From: DASPXY01 sp038227745
Lineage (GTDB): Bacteria; Planctomycetota; Planctomycetia; Gemmatales; Gemmataceae
Direction: 5' to 3'
DNA: 13,762 bases
Assembly: GCA_038227745.1 (NCBI GenBank)
Contig: JBBRPS010000195.1
Span: forward strand, 1 to 13,762
Shown: piece after piece, positions 7,188 through 13,470 of the stretch
How positions within the stretch are numbered: position 1 is the stretch's first letter
How the letters are laid out: every line of letters begins with the position of its first letter
Translations under genes and position numbers: made by a program
The notes under the pieces: generated by a model
Seen by the model: the letters and a program-made list of their open reading frames with translations, nothing else
Told to the model about the DNA's origin: nothing
The model's database searches: none

Positions 7188-7850
7188 TCACTTTCCCCCG
7201 ACCAGCGCCAGCAGGTTGCGGAGCGCTGCGGTCGGCCCGGCGGGGTCGCCGAACACGCCGGTGCCGATCACCAGCACGTTCGCCCCTGCCTGCACGGCCG
7301 TCGGCGCCGTGTGCTTGTCGATGCCGCCGTCCACCTCCAGCTCGCACTTCGGGTTGTGCTTCTCGATCAGCCCGCGCAGCCGCCGGATGCGCTCGCTGCT
7401 CTCGGGGAGGAAGGGCTGGCCGCCGAAGCCGGGGTGGACGGTCATGCACAGCGCCAGATCGATGTCGGCGAGGTACGGCTCCAGCGCCTCGATAGGGTGG
7501 TCCGGGTTGACGACGAGGCCGGCGCGCTTGCCCAGGTCGCGGATGTGGCGCAGCAGCGGCCGCGGGTCCGGCAGCACCTCGGTGTGGACGAGAATCGAGT
7601 CGGCCCCCGCCTTGACGAAGCCGTCGATGAAGCGGGCCGGCTCCTCGACCATGAGGTGGACCTCCAGCGGCAGGCGCGTGTGCGGCCGCAGGCCCTTGAC
7701 CACGACCGACCCCATGCTGAGGTTGGGGACGAAATGGCCGTCCATGACGTCAACGTGGATGCGCTGGGCGCCGGCCTTTTCGACCTCGGCGACCTGCTCG
7801 CCCAGGCGGCTGAAGTCCGCGGCCAGGATCGAAGGCGCGATGTGGACCAT
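7188..7850 (-). CDS. rpe: Ribulose-phosphate 3-epimerase
   Basis: A 220-residue TIM-barrel enzyme that interconverts ribulose 5-phosphate and xylulose 5-phosphate in the cytoplasm (pentose phosphate pathway, and Calvin cycle where present). Family signatures appear in order: APSILAADF at the N-terminus, HVDVMDGHFVPN (metal-binding His and catalytic Asp), the HLMV segment, TVHPGFGGQ (phosphate loop and substrate contact), EVDGGI (second catalytic Asp) and a final G-I-G-T-like phosphate-binding GTGVF. The start is the ATG at 7850 (MVHIAPS); GAGGAA lies just upstream. A longer TTG-started frame would run through the palindrome and is rejected. Length is normal for the family. It is the only metabolic enzyme in the window. 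It lies 66 bp from both neighbours and could share their transcript. Confidence 0.96.
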   Translation of the reverse strand: MVHIAPSILAADFSRLGEQVAEVEKAGAQRIHVDVMDGHFVPNLSMGSVVVKGLRPHTRLPLEVHLMVEEPARFIDGFVKAGADSILVHTEVLPDPRPLLRHIRDLGKRAGLVVNPDHPIEALEPYLADIDLALCMTVHPGFGGQPFLPESSERIRRLRGLIEKHNPKCELEVDGGIDKHTAPTAVQAGANVLVIGTGVFGDPAGPTAALRNLLALVGGK

Positions 7851-7854
7851 GGGG

Positions 7855-7860
7855 TTCCTC
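7855..7860 (-). promoter_or_regulatory. Ribosome binding site fixing the rpe start
   Basis: The minus strand reads GAGGAA, 4 bases before the ATG at 7848-7850 (6 bases from the GAGG core). It supports this start over the in-frame TTG at 7892, which falls inside the palindrome. Confidence 0.6.
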
Positions 7861-7876
7861 GGTTCGGATAGCCCTG

Positions 7877-7902
7877 AGCCCACCCGTTGCAACGGGTGGG
7901 CT
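7877..7902. repeat. 26-bp perfect palindrome, copy 1 (TolB-like gene/rpe gap)
   Basis: Thirteen bases (agcccacccgttg) are followed immediately by their reverse complement. It lies 14 bp after the stop of the TolB-like gene and 26 bp before the rpe start codon. The same 26 bases recur at 8817-8842 in the next gap upstream. In RNA it would form about an 11-bp stem with a UUGCAA-type tip. It may be a terminator, a processing or stability hairpin, or a dispersed palindromic element. Confidence 0.85.
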
Positions 7903-7916
7903 TTACAGCGGGGTGT

Positions 7917-8798
7917 TCACTTCACGTCCATGAGGTAGATGTTATAGCCGCCGGCGCGGTTGGAAATGAACGCGAGGCGCCGGCCGTCGGGCGACCAGGT
8001 CGCGTAGTTGTCCTGCGCCGGGTGGTTCGTGAGGTTGCGCACGCCGCCGCCGTCCGCGTCCATCACGTAAATCTCGTAGTTGCCGTCGCGGTTGCTGGTG
8101 AAGGCGATGCGCTTGCCGTCGGGCGACCACGCCGGCCAGTAGTCCATCTTCGGGTGCCGCGTCAGCCGGCGGACGTCGCTGCCGTCGGCGTTCATGGTGT
8201 AGATCTCGAAGTTGCCGGCGCGGCCGCTGCAGAAGGCGAGGCGCTTGCCGTCGGGCGACCACGCCGGGTTGTTGTCCGCCGCCGGGTCGCCGGTCAGGCG
8301 CCGCATGTTCTTGCCGTCGGCGCCGACGACGTGGATCTCCTGGTTCTTCGTGCGCGTGCTGACCCAGGCGACCTCCTTGCCGTCGGGCGACCAGCGCGGC
8401 GACTCGTCAAAGGCGTTGACGTGCGGCACGAGGTTCTGCTTGCCGCTGCCGTCGGCGTTCATGACGTCGATCTGCAGTTTGCCGTCGGTGCCCTGGAGGC
8501 GGTCGTAGACAAAGACGATCTTCTTGCCGTCGGGCGACCAGTGGCCGTCGAAGTGCGGCTGTTCGTTCTCGGGGAGGAGGCGCTTCCAGTCCTTGCCGTC
8601 GAGGCCGACGGTCCACAGGCCCATCTTGCCAGCGTGGATGCGCGTGACGAGGAAGCGGCTGCCGTCGGGCGACCAGCAGAGGTGCTGGAGGAAGTCGCGG
8701 TTGTCGTGGGTGACGCGGACGGGCTGCACCGGGGGCTGGCCGGGGGCGAGCGGCGCGGCGGCCAGCGCCGCCAGCAGGAGGAGGAGAGCGCGTTTCAT
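7917..8798 (-). CDS. Secreted TolB-like beta-propeller protein (PD40 repeats)
   Basis: A 293-residue protein starting at the ATG at 8798 (MKRALLLLLAALAAAPLAPG), a typical Sec signal peptide of about 22 residues with no lipobox cysteine. The rest is repeats of the PD40/WD40-like type. Six WSPDG[KRS] motifs each follow a blade ending in an EIYVMDADG-like strand and an R-R-L-T or N-L-T turn, which gives one six-bladed TolB-like propeller. Two blades are nearly identical at DNA level (8100-8135 and 8232-8267, 132 bp apart). The protein probably works in the periplasm or outside the cell as a binding scaffold; no catalytic domain is attached, so it is shorter than TolB (which has an extra N-terminal domain) and than propeller peptidases. 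The longer open frame reaching 9350 overlaps DUF1501 and is rejected. Identical palindromes lie on both sides of the gene. Confidence 0.88.
   Translation of the reverse strand: MKRALLLLLAALAAAPLAPGQPPVQPVRVTHDNRDFLQHLCWSPDGSRFLVTRIHAGKMGLWTVGLDGKDWKRLLPENEQPHFDGHWSPDGKKIVFVYDRLQGTDGKLQIDVMNADGSGKQNLVPHVNAFDESPRWSPDGKEVAWVSTRTKNQEIHVVGADGKNMRRLTGDPAADNNPAWSPDGKRLAFCSGRAGNFEIYTMNADGSDVRRLTRHPKMDYWPAWSPDGKRIAFTSNRDGNYEIYVMDADGGGVRNLTNHPAQDNYATWSPDGRRLAFISNRAGGYNIYLMDVK
8100..8267 (-). repeat. Near-identical DNA repeat within the PD40 propeller gene
   Basis: The 36 bases at 8100-8135 and 8232-8267 differ at one position. They are 132 bp (44 codons, one blade) apart and encode the A-W-S-P-D-G-K-R motif region. 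This indicates recent blade duplication or gene conversion relative to the other blades. Confidence 0.7.
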
Positions 8799-8815
8799 CG
8801 TGGTGGGACCTGTGC

Positions 8816-8843
8816 AAGCCCACCCGTTGCAACGGGTGGGCTT
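8816..8843. repeat. 28-bp perfect palindrome, copy 2 (DUF1501/TolB-like gap)
   Basis: It contains the same 26 bases as the palindrome at 7877-7902, extended by one matching base pair on each side. It lies 8 bp after the DUF1501 stop codon and 17 bp before the start codon of the TolB-like gene, so nearly the whole 53-bp gap is palindrome. That gene has only a weak AGGT as ribosome binding site on the other side of it. Confidence 0.85.
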
Positions 8844-8851
8844 TGGGGCCG

Positions 8852-10225
8852 TCAGAACAGTTCTCCGATTACGCGGCCGTTGACCCCGACCCCCAGCGTG
8901 GCCGACTGCTCGCTGGTGATGCCGACCGCGTGGTGAATGGTCGCCGCCAGGTCCGCAGGCGTCAGCGGCCGTTCGTGGGGCCGCTCCGCGTGGCGGTCGC
9001 TCTCGCCGACGACGCGGCCGCCGCGCACGCCGCCGCCCGCGATGAGGGCGCTGTAGCAGTGCTCCCAGTGGTCGCGGCCCGCCTTGTCGTTGATGCGCGG
9101 CGACCGCCCGAACTCGCCGATCGCGACGACGAGGGTCGTCTCCAGCAGGCCGCGCTGGCGCAGGTCGGTCATCAGGGCGGAAAAGGCCTGGTCGAGCCAC
9201 GGAGCATGGCGATCCTGCATGATCTGGAAGTTGCGGTAATGGTGGTCCCAGCCGCCGTCGCCGGAGTCCTCTTCCGCCTCGACGTGGTCGCTCCAGTTGA
9301 CCTGCACGAACGGCACGCCGTGCTCGACGAGGCGCCGGGCCAGCGCGCACGATTGGCCGAAGCGCGTGCGGCCGTAGCGGTCGAGCAGTTCCGGCCGCTC
9401 CTGCGTCAGGTCGAACATGCGCCGGGCCGCGGGGGAGGTGAGCAGGGCGAAGGCGTGGGCGCGGTGGTCGTCGATGGCCCGCGCCGCGTGCAGCAACTCG
9501 CCCTGGCGCTGGGCGCCGTCGAGGGCTTGCATCAGCCGACGCCGATCGGTGAGGCGTTCGGGGGTGAGACCGGGGGCGAGCTGGAGTGCGGGGATGCGCG
9601 TGCCGTGGACGGGATCATACTCCAGGCGGAAGGGGTCGTAGAGGGCGCCGAGGGGACCGCCGCCCTCGCCGACGATGGCGCGCTTGCCCTGGTGGAGCCG
9701 GCCGCCGACGACCATGAAGGGCGGCAGCGGGTTGCGGAAGCCGCGGGCGCGGGCGACGACGGAGCCGGTCGCGGGTCGGACGCCGCCGGACTGGGCGGCG
9801 CCGCCGAGGTTGACGGCGCCGGTGTCGCTGCCGGTCAGTCCGACGGTGCCGGCAACGCCGTGGTCGTTGGAGGTCGTGTGCAGCGAGCGGAGGATGCTGA
9901 AGGAGTCGGCGACGTCGGCGATCTGCGGGAAGAGTTCGCCGATGCGGGTGCCGGGAACGCGGGTGGCGATGGGCGTGAAGGGGCCGCGGAATTCGAGCGG
10001 TGCGTTGGGCTTGGGATCCCAGGTGTCGAGCTGGGCGGGGCCGCCCCAGAGCCAGAGGAGGATGACGGAGCGCGCCGAGCCGGCCGCGTAGGCGCGGGCG
10101 CCGCCAGGCCGGCCGAGGAGGTCGGCGAGCGACAGGCCGAGGACGGTGCTGCCTCCGACCTGGAGAAAAGCACGGCGGGTGACGCCCTGGCAGGTGCGCT
10201 GCGCTTGTCGGCCAATCAGGAGCAT
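8852..10225 (-). CDS. DUF1501 family protein (Tat-exported, alkaline-phosphatase/sulfatase-like fold)
   Basis: A 457-residue protein. The N-terminus has a Tat signal, TRRAFLQVGG (residues 16-25), followed by a hydrophobic stretch (about 26-38), so it should be exported folded. Conserved DUF1501 landmarks follow: ILLWLWGGPAQLDTWDPKP (about 55-73), SLHTTSNDHGVAG, QVNWSDH, GGWDHHYRNF, VVAIGEFGRSPRIN and GRDHWEHCYSALIAGGGV. These Asp/His-rich motifs recall metal sites of the alkaline phosphatase superfamily, although the biochemical activity of DUF1501 proteins is not established. The start at 10225 has GAGGGG 8 bases upstream. In planctomycetes such genes often follow a DUF1549/DUF1553 partner; none is here. 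The TolB-like secreted protein is directly downstream and may share the transcript. Confidence 0.94.
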   Translation of the reverse strand: MLLIGRQAQRTCQGVTRRAFLQVGGSTVLGLSLADLLGRPGGARAYAAGSARSVILLWLWGGPAQLDTWDPKPNAPLEFRGPFTPIATRVPGTRIGELFPQIADVADSFSILRSLHTTSNDHGVAGTVGLTGSDTGAVNLGGAAQSGGVRPATGSVVARARGFRNPLPPFMVVGGRLHQGKRAIVGEGGGPLGALYDPFRLEYDPVHGTRIPALQLAPGLTPERLTDRRRLMQALDGAQRQGELLHAARAIDDHRAHAFALLTSPAARRMFDLTQERPELLDRYGRTRFGQSCALARRLVEHGVPFVQVNWSDHVEAEEDSGDGGWDHHYRNFQIMQDRHAPWLDQAFSALMTDLRQRGLLETTLVVAIGEFGRSPRINDKAGRDHWEHCYSALIAGGGVRGGRVVGESDRHAERPHERPLTPADLAATIHHAVGITSEQSATLGVGVNGRVIGELF

Positions 10226-10487
10226 GGTCGCAACCCCTCGGAAGCCACGGGCTCAATGCGCCGGGTATACCGTCCGGAGAATCTTCCGGGCATTTCCCTG
10301 CTTGTGGTGTTATCCTACTCCAGCCGCTGGGGCCGTGCCAGGCGAACCGGATTGACGAGGGCCACACCGCGCGGAGAATGGGAAAGGACCAGAGCGGCTT
10401 GCCGATGCTCGCAGAGATAAGCGCGGCCGCTTGTCGCTACGGCAAAACGCCAATCGCTCCAGCACGCCGGCGCCAGGGAGTGTACGC
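10226..10487. promoter_or_regulatory. Divergent intergenic region with promoters inferred for both sides
   Basis: This 262-bp gap separates the minus-strand DUF1501 gene and the plus-strand PD-(D/E)XK-like gene, so each needs its own promoter here. It contains no credible gene. A TATACC at about 10265-10270 read on the minus strand is a possible -10 for DUF1501, but no good -35 pairs with it. A small inverted repeat ccgga...tccgg is at about 10273-10288. No specific operator can be supported. Confidence 0.35.
10475..10480 (+). promoter_or_regulatory. Ribosome binding site fixing the start of the PD-(D/E)XK-like gene
   Basis: AGGGAG lies 7 bases before the ATG at 10488. It supports this start (MQWHPVF) over an open frame extending 19 codons further upstream to 10431. 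Confidence 0.6.
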
Positions 10488-11321
10488 ATGCAGTGGCATC
10501 CGGTCTTCGCGCAGCTGCTGCGGCCCCTGCTGGAGGGCTACTACGAGGTCGAGACGAACGTGCCCGTCGGCGACGCGCCGCGGCAGGCGGACCTCGTGCT
10601 GGTGCGCCGCACCTCGTCGAAGCCGCCGCCCTTCCAGGGCTTGTGGAAAGATCTGACCGCCTGGAATGTCCTCGAATACAAGGGCCCCACCGTCTCGGCA
10701 CGCCTGGGCGACCTTGACGGTCTGGTCGAGGTGGGCCTGGGCATCCACCGGCGCCTGAACGAAGAGGGGGCCAAGCAGAAACAGAAACCGCTGGGGCCGG
10801 CGGAAGTGTCGTGGTGGTATCTCGCCGAGGGCCTGGGCCGCCGCTTCCTGCGCGACGCCCCGGAGAGTCTGGGGCCGCTCGAACCCTGGGGCCGAGGCGT
10901 CTGGCGCTGCGTCGTGCTGCGGCGCCCGGTATACTTGGTAAGCAGGAAAGAGCTGCCGGTCGGGCAGGATAGCTTGCCGCTGCACGTGCTGGCCGGGGAG
11001 GACCCGGAAACGGAACGAGCGATGCTGCCCGTGCTGGCGGGCTTGCCGGGCCTGCTGGAAGAATACGGCAAGTGGCTGGTGAGCCTGCACCCTGCCCTTG
11101 TGGAGGAGTTGCTCGCCATGGCGAAGACGAAGGACAAAGGCCCCCAGTTTCACCTCGACGCCCTCATCCGGCTCGTGGGTGTCAAGCGTTACGTTGAAGA
11201 AGTGGGGGTCAAGCGCTTCATCGAGGAGCTGGGGCCGGGGCGGATCATCGAAGAACTGAAAGGGCTGCGGGGGAAATTGACCTCTGAAGAGAAGCGGATT
11301 CTAAAAGAACTTTTATCTTAA
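10488..11321 (+). CDS. PD-(D/E)XK nuclease-like hypothetical protein with C-terminal 9-residue repeats
   Basis: A 277-residue cytoplasmic protein with no signal or TM segment. The N-terminal part fits a PD-(D/E)XK nuclease core: an acidic residue in YYEVETN (E20), a strand ADLVLVRR with D35, and a strand NVLEYKGP with E63 and K65 (ExK). The spacing is like Rpn/transposase-related or restriction-like nuclease folds. The middle (about 75-215) has a WWYLAEGLGRRFL segment and no known motif. The C-terminus holds three contiguous 9-residue repeats (VGVKRYVEE, VGVKRFIEE, LGPGRIIEE; residues 230-256) and a charged helix, which resembles the repeat tails of Rpn-like proteins. From memory, families like this are multicopy in Gemmataceae; I cannot check this here. 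Nuclease activity is inference. The gene stands alone on the plus strand. Confidence 0.75.
   Translation: MQWHPVFAQLLRPLLEGYYEVETNVPVGDAPRQADLVLVRRTSSKPPPFQGLWKDLTAWNVLEYKGPTVSARLGDLDGLVEVGLGIHRRLNEEGAKQKQKPLGPAEVSWWYLAEGLGRRFLRDAPESLGPLEPWGRGVWRCVVLRRPVYLVSRKELPVGQDSLPLHVLAGEDPETERAMLPVLAGLPGLLEEYGKWLVSLHPALVEELLAMAKTKDKGPQFHLDALIRLVGVKRYVEEVGVKRFIEELGPGRIIEELKGLRGKLTSEEKRILKELLS
11175..11255 (+). repeat. Three tandem 27-bp coding repeats
   Basis: Units at 11175-11201, 11202-11228 and 11229-11255 encode VGVKRYVEE, VGVKRFIEE and LGPGRIIEE. The first two are seven of nine identical in protein; the third keeps G, R, I and EE. The spacing is exact, with no bases between units. Confidence 0.8.
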
Positions 11322-11364
11322 AAGACGGCGGACATTATTCGGGCGGTGAAAGGGACACGAGGGC

Positions 11365-11391
11365 AGGAGCCCGCCGTCCCGGCCGGCTCCT
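11365..11391. terminator. Possible hairpin terminator between convergent genes
   Basis: Seven bases (aggagcc, 11365-11371) pair with 11385-11391 (ggctcct) around a 13-base loop. It lies in the 142-bp gap between the plus-strand nuclease-like gene and the minus-strand FGE-like gene, where a bidirectional terminator would fit. The stem is short and lacks a T tract. Confidence 0.25.
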
Positions 11392-11439
11392 CAGGTGGGC
11401 CTGTGGGAGGGGCGGCCCGCTGGTGCGCGCTCGCCGGGG

Positions 11440-11453
11440 GCTCGCGGCTAAAC
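11440..11453. repeat. 14-bp motif shared with the 1763-1836 hairpin
   Basis: The bases gctcgcggctaaac here are identical to 1825-1838, the outer end of the long hairpin's right arm plus two bases. Only this end is present, without its partner arm, so it looks like the remnant or edge of a dispersed intergenic element. It lies 11 bp past the stop of the FGE-like reading frame. Confidence 0.5.
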
Positions 11454-11463
11454 ATGCCGGACG

Positions 11464-12054
11464 TTACGGAGTCTTCGCGCCAGGACGGAACACGACCCGG
11501 AAGCCGGTCTTGCTGTTGCGGGACTCGTTCCTGAAGCGCCGGGCCGATCGGCAGTTGGCGCTGTCGGTGCTCCACGCCCCGCCGCGCACTACACGGCAGT
11601 TCTCTGGGCTGGCGATCGGCCCAGCAGGATCCTTGCGCGGGCTGACCTTGTAGTAAGCGGAATCGTACCAATCGGCGCACCACTCCGCCACGTTCCCGTG
11701 CATGTCGTACAGCCCGAAAGCGTTCTGAGGGTAGGAACCTACCTTCGCGGTGTGGCCCAAATGCCGTCCCTTGGTAGTGAAATTAGCTTGGCTGGCAGAG
11801 AGCGAGATGCCGAAGTGGAAGGGGGTTGAAGAAGCAGCCCCTCCCCGACAAGCGTACTCCCACTCCGCTTCCGTCGGTAAGGCGTACACTCGGCCCGCGG
11901 CAATTTCCTCGGGCAGCGCCGACAACCGCTTGCAGAACTCGACCGCGCCGTTCCAGGTCACGCTCTCCACGGGGAAGTTACTGGTGTCGATCCGCACCAC
12001 TTTCTTGTTACTGACTCCCTTAAACTTGGAGAAGTGACTGGGGTTCTTGCCCAT
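11464..12054 (-). CDS. FGE/SUMF1-like domain, severed C-terminal part of the upstream kinase gene
   Basis: A 196-residue frame from an ATG at 12054. It encodes most of a formylglycine-generating-enzyme-like (FGE-sulfatase, EgtB/PvdO-type) fold: MGKNPSHFSKFKG, PVESVTWNGAVEFCKRLS, YALPTEAEWEYACRGG, GNVAEWCADWYD and RVVRGGAWSTDSANCRSARR, ending in GFRVVFRPG. The first strands of the domain (IGMELVRIPAGKFHMGS) are on the other side of an in-frame TAG at 12073-12075 in the same reading frame, so this is the rest of the kinase protein and not an independent gene. The six codons between the stop and the ATG encode AQYQAF, which continues the family motif. No strong ribosome binding site precedes the ATG. 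The CHxSYC-type pair of catalytic cysteines of true FGE is absent at the RGG[SA]W region, so a sensory or ligand-binding role is more likely than formylglycine formation. Confidence 0.8.
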   Translation of the reverse strand: MGKNPSHFSKFKGVSNKKVVRIDTSNFPVESVTWNGAVEFCKRLSALPEEIAAGRVYALPTEAEWEYACRGGAASSTPFHFGISLSASQANFTTKGRHLGHTAKVGSYPQNAFGLYDMHGNVAEWCADWYDSAYYKVSPRKDPAGPIASPENCRVVRGGAWSTDSANCRSARRFRNESRNSKTGFRVVFRPGAKTP

Positions 12055-12072
12055 AAATGCCTGGTATTGGGC

Positions 12073-12075
12073 CTA
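12073..12075 (-). other. In-frame TAG interrupting the kinase-FGE fusion
   Basis: The minus strand reads GAG GTG ACA TAG GCC CAA TAC CAG. The protein is F-E-V-T-stop-A-Q-Y-Q. In the FGE family this position is commonly Q (E-V-T-Q-x-Q-Y), so a single C-to-T change of CAG to TAG explains it. The frame is identical on both sides; there is no insertion or deletion. Confidence 0.85.
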
Positions 12076-13470
12076 TGTCACCTCGAAGGAACCCATATAG
12101 AACGCCTCGGTGATCTCGACCTCATGCTGCTCTTCATCCTGACCTCGCCCCTGCTCAGTCGGAGGGGAGCCCATGTGGAACTTGCCGGCCGGGATGCGCA
12201 CCAGTTCCATACCGATCGAGTTCTTGATCTTCGGGATGGGGACTACCGGGGGAAGGGCCTCAGGTTTTGGGCCAGCCTTTGTCTTGAGGGGAGGCTTCTT
12301 CTCTTTGCTGGCATCCGCCTTGACCAGCGCATCTTTGCCCTCTGAACCCTCCCGCAAGGGCTGCCGCTTGTCTTCCGCGGCGTGGGCGTCCTTCGGCGAC
12401 GCCGGCTTGCTATCCTGAGACCCAGATGGTTGCCAGAAGACCGCTGTCAGAAGCAGCGCGGCTAACACAGCGACGGAAGCCGCTACCAGTGGCCACCGCG
12501 ACCGCCGAGCCCGGGACTTTGCCTGCCGGGCCCGGACGACAGGTGCCAGCCGGACGGTGTCGGCCACCAACGCTTCGACAAATGCCGCGCAGTCGGGCCA
12601 GCGCTCTTCGGGCTTCTTGGCCAGCGCCCGCTCCACGGCCGGCCGTTCCGCAGCGGGCAGCATCTCGAGGTTGGGTGCGTTCAGCAGGTGCCCGGCCAGC
12701 AAGCAGGCCAGATCCCCCTCGAATGGCAGCTGGCCGCCGCGCAGCTGGCAGTAGGTGACTGCGAGGCTGTATTGATCGGACCAGCGGCTGGCCTGTCCGT
12801 TGAAGAACTCCGGGGCGGCGTAGGCGGGCGTCATGGCATGGCTGACGCTGGCGATCGTCTTTTCAAGGACCTTGGCGAGGCCGAAGTCGCCCACCTTGAC
12901 GCCGCCGCCCACCAGGAGGAGGTTCGCAGGCTTGACGTCGCGGTGCTGCACGCTCTGGCTGTTCAAATAGTCCAGTCCCGCGGCCGCCTGCCTCATGTAG
13001 CCCAGCAACTCCGCCGGTGGGATACCGCGCTTGCCCTGGTCGGTCGCCTCGTTGAGGCGGTCGAGGAGAGTGCGGTCGGCCAGTTCCATCGCCACGATGA
13101 GATAGTCGCCGTTCCGCCAGGCCCCGTGCAGACCGAGCAAATTCGGGTGGCGCAGGCCCTGCATCAGTTTGAGGGCACGTTTCTCGGTGTCGGTGCCCTT
13201 GCCGGCGAGGCGGAGGAACTTCATCGCGACGGGGAAGCCGTCGGGGCCGGTCGCCTGCCACACCTCCCCGAACGCCCCCCGGCCCAGAACCTTCACCAGC
13301 TTGTAGCCGGGGACGGGCTTCGTTCCCGGCGCAAGCATCAGCGGAGAGCCGCCCGGCGCGGCGGCCTGAGTGCGGTCCTGCGCAGGTGCCTTGTCTGCGG
13401 GGCGCTGGCTTGCAGGGTCTACGGGGCGCTGCGTCGCGTCAGTCTGGCGCGATTGCGGGTCGTCTGGCAT
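12073..13470 (-). CDS. Membrane Ser/Thr protein kinase, cut off inside its C-terminal FGE-like domain
   Basis: A 465-residue product from the ATG at 13470 (GGGAGG 9 bases upstream) to an in-frame TAG. A Pro/Gln/Ala-rich, disordered-looking head (1-50) leads to a Hanks-type kinase domain (about 56-305). It has the glycine loop GRGAFG (63-68), K84 in VAMKFL, HRDVKPANLL (176-185), DFG (195-197) and APEFF (219-223), so all catalytic residues are present. One TM segment follows (about 326-346) after a basic RARRSR stop-transfer-like run, then a Lys/Ala/Pro-rich linker to about 410. The start of an FGE-like domain (IGMELVRIPAGKFHMGS, about 419-435) ends at EVT-stop. Read through, the protein would be 668 residues to 11464. 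Kinase-FGE fusions are known in planctomycetes and chlamydiae (Pkn1). The truncated product keeps the kinase and TM but loses most of the sensor. No gene lies upstream in the window. Confidence 0.9.
   Translation of the reverse strand: MPDDPQSRQTDATQRPVDPASQRPADKAPAQDRTQAAAPGGSPLMLAPGTKPVPGYKLVKVLGRGAFGEVWQATGPDGFPVAMKFLRLAGKGTDTEKRALKLMQGLRHPNLLGLHGAWRNGDYLIVAMELADRTLLDRLNEATDQGKRGIPPAELLGYMRQAAAGLDYLNSQSVQHRDVKPANLLLVGGGVKVGDFGLAKVLEKTIASVSHAMTPAYAAPEFFNGQASRWSDQYSLAVTYCQLRGGQLPFEGDLACLLAGHLLNAPNLEMLPAAERPAVERALAKKPEERWPDCAAFVEALVADTVRLAPVVRARQAKSRARRSRWPLVAASVAVLAALLLTAVFWQPSGSQDSKPASPKDAHAAEDKRQPLREGSEGKDALVKADASKEKKPPLKTKAGPKPEALPPVVPIPKIKNSIGMELVRIPAGKFHMGSPPTEQGRGQDEEQHEVEITEAFYMGSFEVT

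Noticed and set aside
7917..9350. 477-codon version of the TolB-like gene
   Set aside because: The extra N-terminal part overlaps DUF1501 in another frame and reads through the palindrome. The internal ATG at 8798 starts a clean signal peptide.
8843..10420. 525-codon plus-strand open frame
   Set aside because: It is antisense to the DUF1501 gene, which has clear family motifs and a Tat signal. The antisense product is low-complexity Gly/Ala/Glu.
11464..12054. The FGE-like frame as an independent gene with its own promoter
   Set aside because: It starts in the middle of the domain, is in the same frame as the kinase, and lacks a good ribosome binding site. The missing first strands are encoded just before the TAG.
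12073..12075. TAG as a pyrrolysine or other recoded codon
   Set aside because: The family residue at this place is usually glutamine, one base from TAG, and no supporting tRNA or synthetase is in the window. Mutation or sequencing error is simpler.
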